This document shows positions 33,596-40,993 of a stretch of DNA of 64,000 nt, piece by piece. The stretch is from Candidatus Saccharimonadota bacterium (GTDB lineage: Bacteria > Patescibacteriota > Saccharimonadia > Saccharimonadales > Saccharimonadaceae). A program made the position numbers and the translations under genes. A model generated the notes under the pieces. The model ran no database searches and had not been told where the DNA came from. It saw only the letters and a program-made list of their open reading frames with translations. The stretch is taken from positions 124,001 through 188,000 of the forward strand of contig CAJPUN010000002.1 of NCBI GenBank assembly GCA_905373835.1, written 5' to 3'. Each line of letters starts with the position of its first letter. The first letter of the stretch is position 1.

Positions 33596-34576
33596 ATGGC
33601 AAAAAAAGCCGATCTGCTTGAAAAAGCAGCAGAGCTGAAACTCGATGTTTCAGAAAAAAACACTATTGCAGAGATTGAGGCAGCCATCGCTGCCGCAAAC
33701 GATAAGGATGTCATTGCCCAGCGCGAAGCCACCGTGGCAAAGGCTGGTAAGCGTAGCCAAAAGGCTCTCGACGAAGCCGAGGCTAAGGCCGAGAAGGAGG
33801 CGCGCAAAGAGGCTGGCGATACAACCCCTCAAGGTGATGTCGATGCAGCTATTAAGAAAGGGCCCGCACCGAAGGTTCGCCCGCTAATTGAGCGCCGCGG
33901 CAAGGCCTATCGCAAACTAGCTGAGAAGGTTGAGAAAGACAAGGCATACTCGCTAGACGAAGCGCTGCAGCTTGCGACCGAGACCAACCCTGCTAAGTTT
34001 GATGCGAGTGTTGAGCTGCACGTCCGCCTTGGTGTTGATCCACGCCAGGCCGATCAAAATATCCGCTCGACAGTTGTCTTGCCACACGGCACAGGTAAAA
34101 CTGTTCGCGTTGCCGTTTTTGCGCCAGAAGCCGAGGTTGCAACTGCTACCAAAGCAGGGGCAGACATTGCTGGCGAGGAGGCTATCATCAAGCTGCTCGA
34201 CAAAGGCACGTTAGACTTTGACGTTTTGATCGCCACCCCACAGTACATGCCAAAGCTTGGTAAATACGCCCGTCTGCTTGGGCCAAAGGGTTTGATGCCT
34301 AACCCAAAGAGCGGTACTGTAACAACCGACATTGCAACTGCCGTCACTGAGGCAAAAGCTGGTAAGGTGGAGTACCGCGTAGACAAGCAAGCCGCGATTC
34401 ACCTCAGTATCGGCAAGGTAAGCTTTGGTACAGAGAAGCTCCGCGCTAACGCCAATGCCTTCTTCGCCAGCTTGCAAGCTCAGAAACCAAGCTCGCTCAA
34501 GGGTGTATATGTCAAATCCATCGCAGCTGCAACGACGATGGGACCTGGCATCAAGGTTGAGCACAAACTCGATTAG
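33596..34576 (+). CDS. rplA: 50S ribosomal protein L1 with N-terminal extension
   Basis: This 326-residue protein is about 95 residues longer than usual L1. The L1 body starts near residue 100 (RGKAYRKLAEKVEKDKAYSL) and shows FDASVELHVRLGVDPRQADQ, VVLPHGTGK, and GPKGLMPNPKSGTVT, the rRNA-binding loop. The extension holds LLEKAAELKLDVSEKNTIAE, which resembles a Rho-N/HeH (SAP-like) helical motif, then a charged Ala/Lys/Glu linker. The start is placed at the MAKKADLL ATG behind a GAAAGGAT site. The stalk protein it exposes is at the E site of the ribosome. The gene stands apart from rplK. Confidence 0.92.
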   Translation: MAKKADLLEKAAELKLDVSEKNTIAEIEAAIAAANDKDVIAQREATVAKAGKRSQKALDEAEAKAEKEARKEAGDTTPQGDVDAAIKKGPAPKVRPLIERRGKAYRKLAEKVEKDKAYSLDEALQLATETNPAKFDASVELHVRLGVDPRQADQNIRSTVVLPHGTGKTVRVAVFAPEAEVATATKAGADIAGEEAIIKLLDKGTLDFDVLIATPQYMPKLGKYARLLGPKGLMPNPKSGTVTTDIATAVTEAKAGKVEYRVDKQAAIHLSIGKVSFGTEKLRANANAFFASLQAQKPSSLKGVYVKSIAAATTMGPGIKVEHKLD

Positions 34577-34605
34577 TTAAGAGAAGAGTATCGCACTCGC
34601 TATAT

Positions 34606-34640
34606 AATACTGCCAGTCGGGGAAGCTGGCAGTATTATTT
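34606..34640 (+). terminator. Terminator of rplA
   Basis: A perfect 11-bp stem (34606-34616 with 34626-34636) with a 9-nt loop, then ATTT. Confidence 0.75.
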
Positions 34641-34726
34641 ATGTGCCTACCTATACATGATATGATGGAATGAGTGGTGATACTCTCATACTATTTCATT
34701 CATCACCATAGTAACGGAGGTGCTAT

Positions 34727-35236
34727 ATGAAAAAATATGTCTACTCACTCGTTGGTAGCGTTGGTTATCTTGAGCGATTTTTGCAGCCACAGACACCAGA
34801 GCAGGTTGCACAAAAGGTGAGCCAGGCTATTGCTGACCCAACTGTCCTCGATGGCAACCGCTGCTTTAGTATCTGTGTGTGGGCCTTGCCAGATGGTATT
34901 GACCATCCAAAGAATGTGCCAAAGGATAGCTTGGCTGATGGCTACTACATGCAATGTGCTGGGTCGAATACCGGCATGACTATAGAAGTGCGCGTGCCAG
35001 ATCCAGACAATCACACAGCTCAGTATCCATATATCCACTATGTGATTACCCGAAAGCCTGTAGCTGATAAAGAGCGATTCGTTCCACTCACCTGGCAGCG
35101 CGATGGCGAACCATTTACGATTCGTATTCATCCAGAAGAGGTATTTACGGGAGAAGAAGCTGGACAGATTTTCACAGATTATATTACAAAGGGCACTATA
35201 CCGTCTGAATCTGTTTTACGAAAAATTGATATATAG
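34727..35236 (+). CDS. Protein of unknown function
   Basis: I do not recognise this 169-residue soluble protein. It has an N-terminal MKKYVYSLVGSVGYLERFLQ, a predicted beta-rich middle (CFSICVWALPDGIDHP, MTIEVRVPDPDNHTAQYPYI) and an acidic C-terminal part (IHPEEVFTGEEAGQIFTDYI). No signal peptide or membrane segment. A strong ACGGAGG site precedes the ATG. It is followed by the thymidylate kinase gene after 40 nt and could be in one unit with it. Confidence 0.72.
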   Translation: MKKYVYSLVGSVGYLERFLQPQTPEQVAQKVSQAIADPTVLDGNRCFSICVWALPDGIDHPKNVPKDSLADGYYMQCAGSNTGMTIEVRVPDPDNHTAQYPYIHYVITRKPVADKERFVPLTWQRDGEPFTIRIHPEEVFTGEEAGQIFTDYITKGTIPSESVLRKIDI

Positions 35237-35276
35237 GGCGTGGGGTATTTTGCAATGAAAATAAGAGGTTATGTAA

Positions 35277-35945
35277 ATGACTCAGCACCAAGGTAACTAC
35301 ATCGTCATTGAGGGGATTGACGGCACGGGCAAATCAACCCAAGTAGAGCTTCTTGCCAAACACTATCAAAGTCAAGGCTACGTAGTGACAGTTGTGGAGG
35401 AGCCGAGCAGCGACGACCCAGCCCAGACCACGCCAATTGCTCACTACCTCCGCACTGTTATCAAAAATGGCAATCTCCGTCGCGACCCAGAGATTAATCT
35501 CGCACTACTTAGCACTGCACGGCGCGAGCTATGGCAGCAGATTATTCAACCAGCGCTGGAGCGGGGCGAAACTGTCCTAGCGTCCCGTAATTATTTTTCG
35601 ACACTCGCCTATCAGGGGTATGGCGAAGGCCTGAGTCAAGAACATATTCGGCACATTACCGGCTTATTTACTAGTCAGCGTTACCTTACGCCAAATCATC
35701 TCATCATCCTCACGCTCGACGACGAACAGGAACGCATGCATCGTATAAAGCAGCGAGGTACTCTCGCGACACTAGATACCTTCGAATCACAGGGCAGCGA
35801 CTTCCAGCAGCGCGTCCATGATGGCTATCGCATTCTCGCGAGAAACTACCACATTCCTACAATTCAGTGCATTCGCGATGATGGAGTGCTTAAGTCGCCA
35901 TACCAGATACAGCAAGAAGTTCTATCGATCATTAATCTAAAATAA
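35277..35945 (+). CDS. tmk: Thymidylate kinase
   Basis: This 222-residue P-loop kinase should phosphorylate dTMP to dTDP. P-loop EGIDGTGKSTQVELLAKHY at the N terminus; SRNYFSTLAYQGYGEG corresponds to the conserved DRY-x-x-S-x-AYQG element, with Asn replacing the usual Tyr and SR replacing DR; the LID-like region is Arg-rich (ERMHRIKQRG). Length is typical. The start has a weak AAGAGG site. A hairpin without a T tract (35950-35976) follows. Confidence 0.9.
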   Translation: MTQHQGNYIVIEGIDGTGKSTQVELLAKHYQSQGYVVTVVEEPSSDDPAQTTPIAHYLRTVIKNGNLRRDPEINLALLSTARRELWQQIIQPALERGETVLASRNYFSTLAYQGYGEGLSQEHIRHITGLFTSQRYLTPNHLIILTLDDEQERMHRIKQRGTLATLDTFESQGSDFQQRVHDGYRILARNYHIPTIQCIRDDGVLKSPYQIQQEVLSIINLK

Positions 35946-36161
35946 TTATGCTAAATACCCTATGGGGCTATTTAGCAAGAAGTAATAATTAATAATATAA
36001 CTGTACCTGACCCCCTACATAATAACCTTATATTCACGCAACATAGGAGTATCTTTAGTGTGAACAGCCCAGCCTCACGCATGGCATTAGTTCATTAGTA
36101 TGCATCCTTCAGAGGTCAACCCTTGTGATTTTTTGATAACTTTGCTACAGTTGTATGCACT

Positions 36162-38297
36162 GTGTCGAATCCAACAAAAGAGCGTACAGCTAACCTAGTA
36201 AATAACACCTTAGCGCACGAGACAAATGCGGGCTTTGATAAAGATCGATACGATTTATACGAAAAAGCGCTCAATCTCACTAACACACCAGAGTCTAAAA
36301 CAAAGCGAATCGTATCGGGCTTGAGCCTCATGCGAGACTTTGCTGGAGAGCTATTTGCAAAATATAGCAATCACAGTGCATATACTGCGTACTTATTGTA
36401 TACAGCAGGCAATTGTGATGAACTGCTCAAAACGGAGAACCTTGCCAGCCTCCGCCACAAGATGCTCGAAGACCATAAAAAACAGTGGGAAGTAGATGCA
36501 TATAAAAAGTTTAACCAAATTGTTTCAATGCTGCAGGATACCAGCCAGTTGTCAAGCGCCTGGAGTAAATTTCTTAATACGCAGAAGATACCCTCTAACC
36601 CAGACACCGAGAACAAAGAGTCTCTGTACACAGCCATTACGAAAGCTCGTAAGCTAGAAAAATCAAAAGGAAGGATAAAGCCTTCCTCTGCGGAGAGTCA
36701 ATATCTTACAGATGAACAGAAACAAAGTCAGCTTCTTGAGACTGCAACACACGACCGCATGCAAGCAGAGAACCTCATGCAAGAGCTGTGGCAGCAGCCA
36801 ATGAATATGCTCGATCTTGATGACCTTTTAGATGCAGGAGAGAGCGTTGGGCTTTCGACAATTTTCATGGAGGCTGTCAATACACTCAACAAGCTTAACA
36901 ACACTCGCTATGATACATCGGAAGCGTATGAACTAGCCTACAAGAGCGAGGCATTGCTTGCACCACTGTGCGAAATTATTGGCTTTGATGGGCTTGCAAT
37001 GGCGCTGCGAAGCAAGGTGATATGCCTCCAACTGCGCAATACCGGCCAAGGGCATTTTGTGGATCTCGCTGAGCGCATCCTGTCGGAATTTGGCGTGCTG
37101 GGTACTACCGATACTGACAACCCAGATCACGTCATCACTGCCGAAGAGCGCAACCAAAACTATTGCAACATTACAGAAAAAATTCTCGCGCGCATGATTG
37201 GCAAAACAGACAAAAGCAGAGGTGACAGCAAGCTTGTCCTTGGCCAAGAGTCGAACCATAATATTGTCGTGGGGAATGGTGACTGTAGTTATAAGTGGCA
37301 CACTGAGCTCCGAGCCGTATGGCGGCTCAAGTCTGTTGGTTCTCTCGCACGTAAGCTTGCTGAAGGGGCAAAAAAAGCAGAGAAACAAAAGAGAGAAGAC
37401 TATCAAAAAATCCGTGCCTCTATCTCACCGGACATACTGCAAGTGTATGATGACAAGATGAATAGTGTAAAAGCTAAAGAGAAAGAACGCCAGGATGGGC
37501 GAGAATTCATATCATACGAAGACTTGCAAGCATATGACGAGAACACAATAAAGATTTTGGACGATTTAAAGACTCAATGCATCGACGAACTCTGTGAGCA
37601 ATTTAATGATATCACACCACAAACACTGCGCTCATTATCTCCACCGGAGAAAGACAGCTCACTCGAAGTGCCATTTGATATCGATGGCATCACATTCATT
37701 ACAGAGGATCGCGATGAACTGCTTGATGTGTTCTTGGATATGATCAACAATAACGATATTGTTACGCCACCACACGATAAAGCTACGCAAAATAACAAGA
37801 CTTCAACCAACGAGGATGATGACTATATTATTACCCCATATGCTGCACCAGGCCGAGACAAGATACTCAAGGTAGAGGGAGACACTCAATTCATCAAGGA
37901 TATCAAGGCTGCATTTGAGGCTCGGTATCCGGGTACTCATGCTGAAGAGTACATTGATTTTAAGGAAGATAACAAGAAAGGTTTTCGCGTTGCTAAGATG
38001 ACAGGCCTTTATGAGGATCAAGCTTCAGGTATTTTGCCCTTTGAAGTCCAGATTCTCACCAAGGAGGACCGCAAAGCAGCACGCCATGGTGTTGCGGCAC
38101 ATATTCTATACAAACTAGGTAAGCAGCTTGGCTACCAGTTCCAGCCAACAGAGGAGCAGCTCACGCGTATGAGTGAGCTCAACAGGCGTAAGCAGGATTT
38201 TGGTAAAACAACATTGCACCAGCCAAGCCGAAGCCGCATTAACAATACGAACCGCAAAATCGACGCGATGCTTGCCCAAGCACAGCTACACAGTTAA
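36162..38297 (+). CDS. Very divergent RelA/SpoT-like (RSH) protein
   Basis: This 711-residue protein seems to keep the outline of long RSH enzymes. Residues 50-110 are all-helical where the HD hydrolase lies, but the HD metal ligands are not visible. ALLAPLCEIIGFDGLAMAL (264-282) recalls the APLA-x-RLGI helix. RLKSVGSLARKL (388-399) recalls the RVKSPESIYRKL start of the synthetase, DIDGITFITEDRDELLDVF recalls the DIIGIRIIV strand, and PFEVQILTKEDRKAARHGVA (626-645) recalls EIQIRT...YGVAAH. A charged helical insert (400-500) splits the synthetase part; no TGS or ACT domain follows. The start is a GTG with no clear ribosome-binding site. Activity is doubtful: the Arg after GI is Thr. Confidence 0.55.
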   Translation: MSNPTKERTANLVNNTLAHETNAGFDKDRYDLYEKALNLTNTPESKTKRIVSGLSLMRDFAGELFAKYSNHSAYTAYLLYTAGNCDELLKTENLASLRHKMLEDHKKQWEVDAYKKFNQIVSMLQDTSQLSSAWSKFLNTQKIPSNPDTENKESLYTAITKARKLEKSKGRIKPSSAESQYLTDEQKQSQLLETATHDRMQAENLMQELWQQPMNMLDLDDLLDAGESVGLSTIFMEAVNTLNKLNNTRYDTSEAYELAYKSEALLAPLCEIIGFDGLAMALRSKVICLQLRNTGQGHFVDLAERILSEFGVLGTTDTDNPDHVITAEERNQNYCNITEKILARMIGKTDKSRGDSKLVLGQESNHNIVVGNGDCSYKWHTELRAVWRLKSVGSLARKLAEGAKKAEKQKREDYQKIRASISPDILQVYDDKMNSVKAKEKERQDGREFISYEDLQAYDENTIKILDDLKTQCIDELCEQFNDITPQTLRSLSPPEKDSSLEVPFDIDGITFITEDRDELLDVFLDMINNNDIVTPPHDKATQNNKTSTNEDDDYIITPYAAPGRDKILKVEGDTQFIKDIKAAFEARYPGTHAEEYIDFKEDNKKGFRVAKMTGLYEDQASGILPFEVQILTKEDRKAARHGVAAHILYKLGKQLGYQFQPTEEQLTRMSELNRRKQDFGKTTLHQPSRSRINNTNRKIDAMLAQAQLHS

Positions 38298-38346
38298 GCC
38301 GCTTCATCACTCTGTTTACACGCTGACACAAATAGTTTTCCACGCC

Positions 38347-38376
38347 TTGCATCCACCTACCATCATCTGCTATAAT
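38347..38376 (+). promoter_or_regulatory. Promoter of rplJ-rplL
   Basis: TTGCAT (38347-38352), 18-nt spacer, TATAAT (38371-38376). It gives a leader of about 270 nt. Confidence 0.65.
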
Positions 38377-38382
38377 CTTCTC

Positions 38383-38456
38383 CAGACATTGCCAAAGACC
38401 GTAGCGGGCTGTTATGCACGACAAAGCAGCCGATAAGTATGCTACCGAGGGAATTT
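38383..38456 (+). promoter_or_regulatory. Ribosomal protein L10 leader
   Basis: The transcript from the rplJ promoter carries AAAGACCGTAGCGGGC near 38394-38409 and TGCTACCGAGGGAATT near 38440-38455. These match the paired halves of the L10 leader as I remember it, in which GACCGUAG-type and CUACCGAGG-type segments form the site bound by the L10-L12 complex. It lies in the right place, before rplJ. Confidence 0.7.
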
Positions 38457-38506
38457 CGGATACGCTGTGGCTCTTACGCCAGCGTTTTAGTACGAAACTC
38501 GAGACT

Positions 38507-38538
38507 CGTCTTTGCAATCGTGCAGAGGCGATTTTTTG
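38507..38538 (+). terminator. Attenuator hairpin in the rplJ leader
   Basis: A 10-bp stem (38507-38516 with 38521-38530, two G-T pairs) with loop ATCG is followed by six T (38532-38537). It lies between the L10 leader and rplJ, so it would act as a conditional terminator. Confidence 0.65.
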
Positions 38539-38650
38539 CGGCATATGTCGGACATTAACAATGCGGTCGGATACAACAACAAACCAGTAATACTGCACTC
38601 CCTCTGGGCGTGTAATAGGTATTACAACTCCAAAGAAAGGATTTTATCTT

Positions 38651-39178
38651 ATGGCAATTTCCAAAGATAAAAAACAAGCTTTGGTGGCTGAAATGAGTGA
38701 GCTTCTCGCAGAAGCAAAGGGCACTGCCGTTGCGACCTACCAAGGGACAAGTGTGGCAGACCTGCAGGCGTTGCGCCGCGAGGCTCGCGAAGCTGGTGTT
38801 GTCATTAAGGTGGTGAAGAACCGTCTCGTGCGTGTTGCCTTTGCGCAGCATGACACCTACAAAAATACCGACACTTCGGCCCTGGCTGGGCAATTGCTGT
38901 ATGCAATCTCGCCAGATGACGAAGTGATGGCAGCGAAGGTGTTGCACGAGTTTGCCAAGACGCATCCAACAGTTCAGTTGGTTGCTGGCTTTAGTGGCGA
39001 AGGCGAAGCTCTCAACACAGCCGACGTTACTGCACTGGCTGGCTTGCCAAGCAAGAATCAGCTGGTGGCCGAAGTGGTGGCACAGCTGCTCTCGCCAGTA
39101 CACGACACTACCAACGCACTTTCGGGCAACCTCCATGCGTTGCTCGATGGCATCGAAGACGCCAAAGCAGCTGCGTAA
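38651..39178 (+). CDS. rplJ: 50S ribosomal protein L10
   Basis: This 175-residue uL10 anchors L7/L12 dimers on the ribosome. Motifs: SKDKKQALVAEMSELLAEAK, VATYQGTSVADLQALRREAR, VVKNRLVRVAF, and a C-terminal helix for L12 binding (LSGNLHALLDGIEDAKAA). It has an AAAGAAAGGA site, follows an L10 leader with an attenuator and is followed by rplL. Confidence 0.95.
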   Translation: MAISKDKKQALVAEMSELLAEAKGTAVATYQGTSVADLQALRREAREAGVVIKVVKNRLVRVAFAQHDTYKNTDTSALAGQLLYAISPDDEVMAAKVLHEFAKTHPTVQLVAGFSGEGEALNTADVTALAGLPSKNQLVAEVVAQLLSPVHDTTNALSGNLHALLDGIEDAKAAA

Positions 39179-39265
39179 CCAAGCGCAGCATTGTACTAAC
39201 GTTTGCACTATGCAGACAATAATTCGTGCGATAATTCTACCGCACATCATCGAAAGGAATCCATC

Positions 39266-39640
39266 ATGGCAGATGTGAAAAAACTGGCCGAAGAACTGGT
39301 TGCTTTGACCGTTCTGGAAGTCAACGAACTCAAAAATGTCCTCAAGGACGAATACGGCATTGAGCCAGCCGCTGCTGCAGTTGCTGTCGCTGGTCCAGCC
39401 GCCGACGCTGGTGCTGCTGAAGACGAGCAGACCGAATTCACCGTCACCCTCAAAGAAGTTGGTGGCCAAAAGGTTGCTGTCATCAAGGCTGTTAAGGAAC
39501 TCACTGGCCTTGGCCTAGGTGAGGCAAAAGCTTTGGTCGACAACGCACCAAGCCCAATCAAAGAAAAGGTCAGCAAAGACGACGCTGAAGCTGCCAAGAA
39601 GACCTTGGAAGAGGCTGGCGCTACCGTCGAACTGGCGTAA
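39266..39640 (+). CDS. rplL: 50S ribosomal protein L7/L12
   Basis: This 124-residue bL12 forms the flexible stalk that recruits GTPases. The N-terminal dimer domain ([20 protein letters not shown]), an Ala-rich hinge, and the C-terminal domain with [20 protein letters not shown] and [19 protein letters not shown] are all present. The start is set by GAAAGGAAT and the [11 protein letters not shown] terminus. A terminator follows. Confidence 0.97.
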   Translation: MADVKKLAEELVALTVLEVNELKNVLKDEYGIEPAAAAVAVAGPAADAGAAEDEQTEFTVTLKEVGGQKVAVIKAVKELTGLGLGEAKALVDNAPSPIKEKVSKDDAEAAKKTLEEAGATVELA

Positions 39641-39670
39641 TCACCCTACCGACTGCATTGATACCATCAG

Positions 39671-39693
39671 CACACCCGCTTGGGTGTGTTTTT
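39671..39693 (+). terminator. Terminator of rplJ-rplL
   Basis: CACACCC (39671-39677) pairs with GGGTGTG (39682-39688), followed by a run of T. Confidence 0.8.
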
Positions 39694-39729
39694 GGTTGGG
39701 TTTTGCATCTCCGAGGAAGGGAGAATATC

Positions 39730-40059
39730 ATGAGTAGCATGACTGTCACTGCCATCGTTCTAGTAGTTGCCGCCGGTCCATTGCCGTGGTATTTTTTGCT
39801 GGTCATTACCAGCAGGGAGTTGCGATGGAAGGCACTAGATAAAGACAGAGCGATTATACGTCTCTGCCAGGTGATCTTTTCTGGCTACATAATTGAGATG
39901 ATAGGTCTCATCGCTACTGTGTGCTATACCTTGCATATTAGTATCGTTGGGACGATCTGCTGGTCGATCGTTGGGTTACTGGGAATTACTCTCTCATATA
40001 GCAATATTCTGCAACGTTCGCATCGACCAGTTGCTCAAGAAGGCTGTCTGCAGCTATGA
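39730..40059 (+). CDS. Small membrane protein of unknown function
   Basis: This 109-residue protein has three hydrophobic segments: about residues 5-27, 50-70 and 75-93. A basic cytosolic loop (SRELRWKALDKDRAIIR) lies between the first two. I do not recognise it. A GAGGAAGGGAGAA site precedes the ATG. It lies directly after the rplL terminator and has no clear partner. Confidence 0.62.
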   Translation: MSSMTVTAIVLVVAAGPLPWYFLLVITSRELRWKALDKDRAIIRLCQVIFSGYIIEMIGLIATVCYTLHISIVGTICWSIVGLLGITLSYSNILQRSHRPVAQEGCLQL

Positions 40060-40108
40060 TAGTCTGCGCGGTTTCCCGTCAGAGATAGAGATTAGTAGCC
40101 GATAACGA

Positions 40109-40171
40109 AAGGAGGTGCTCACGCACAGCAATCTGTTGAGCTCACTGCTCCGGATTGCTGTGCGTCACTCC
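40109..40171 (+). other. Long hairpin in a non-coding gap
   Basis: A perfect 12-bp stem CGCACAGCAATC/GATTGCTGTGCG (40122-40133 with 40153-40164) with a 19-nt loop. GGAG-G-TG and CACTCC flank it and could extend the helix. There is no T tract, so a plain terminator is unlikely. It may be a small RNA or a processing site. The gap 40060-40330 holds no gene. Confidence 0.45.
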
Positions 40172-40257
40172 AGGTGGGTGGCGTTCTAAGCATCTGACCA
40201 TTTTTACAACGAACTACCAGCTACCCCTGTTATCGCTGTGGATAACCACCAAGTGCC

Positions 40258-40288
40258 TTGACAAGGCCCCACCCCATCGCTATATAAT
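40258..40288 (+). promoter_or_regulatory. Promoter of the gene at 40331
   Basis: TTGACA (40258-40263) with TATATAAT (40281-40288), 17-19 nt spacing depending on the hexamer chosen. Confidence 0.65.
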
Positions 40289-40330
40289 GGGTTGATAACT
40301 AAGAAAACAGACAAGGAATTGCGAGAAAAT

Positions 40331-40846
40331 ATGTCTGAATTACCAGAGAAACAGGTGAAGCGATTACGATCGCTGATTCAAGAGGCAGAGACAAACCTAG
40401 CCGCTGCAAAAGAATTATTGATGAGTATTATTGGTGACGATGGCGAAGTTGTCGTACCAAGCAATAGTCGCGAAGAAGTATCAGGTAAGATAGTCGAAGG
40501 AATCTTTGACGGGCAGGTAATGGTCGATGCCGATGGCAAGAATTATCCTGTGCCAGCCAATTATGCCAGCAAGTCTAAGCTGGTTGAGGGTGACAAGCTC
40601 AAGCTGACAATTGCCGACGATGGCGGCTTTATCTACAAGCAGATCAAGCGAGTAGAGCGCAAGCAGATTATCGGCACACTCACCCAACACGATGGCGCGT
40701 ACTACGTGGAAGCACAAGGAAGAGAATACCGAATCCTGCTGGCAAGTGTGACATTCTTCCGGATTGAGATTGGTCATCAGGTCACTGTCATCATCCCTGA
40801 GGACAAACCCGACGCAACGTGGGCAGCGGTGGAAGCACCGTTATAA
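40331..40846 (+). CDS. Coiled-coil and beta-domain protein of unknown function
   Basis: This 171-residue soluble protein starts with a helical segment likely to form a coiled coil (residues 5-34, EKQVKRLRSLIQEAETNLAA). Two beta-rich parts follow (about 50-115, VSGKIVEGIFDGQVMVDADG; about 118-171, IGTLTQHDGAYYVEAQGREY) that could be OB-like barrels. I do not recognise the family; the make-up suggests a nucleic-acid or ribosome-associated protein. The promoter is strong, and the gene lies just before dnaX. Confidence 0.72.
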   Translation: MSELPEKQVKRLRSLIQEAETNLAAAKELLMSIIGDDGEVVVPSNSREEVSGKIVEGIFDGQVMVDADGKNYPVPANYASKSKLVEGDKLKLTIADDGGFIYKQIKRVERKQIIGTLTQHDGAYYVEAQGREYRILLASVTFFRIEIGHQVTVIIPEDKPDATWAAVEAPL

Positions 40847-40980
40847 AGTTACAGCTATCGATAGCTTATATAACAGGGAACCGGGGACCCTCTTGCTCGC
40901 GCTTGGAGCTTTTTGATTCTATTGATTTATTTGCAATTACTCCTTCTGTATTTCGGATCGCATCTCCATCCATTCTGCGG

Positions 40981-40986
40981 TATAAT
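40981..40986 (+). promoter_or_regulatory. -10 box of dnaX, leaderless type
   Basis: TATAAT, 7 nt before the dnaX ATG. No ribosome-binding site. Confidence 0.55.
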
Positions 40987-40993
40987 ATAGCAA

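Noticed and set aside
36004..36018. TGTACCTGACCCC and the GGGGTCAGG near 63980 as possible ends of a REP-type transposon
   Set aside because: Only short partial matches, no transposase gene and no matching partner end close by.
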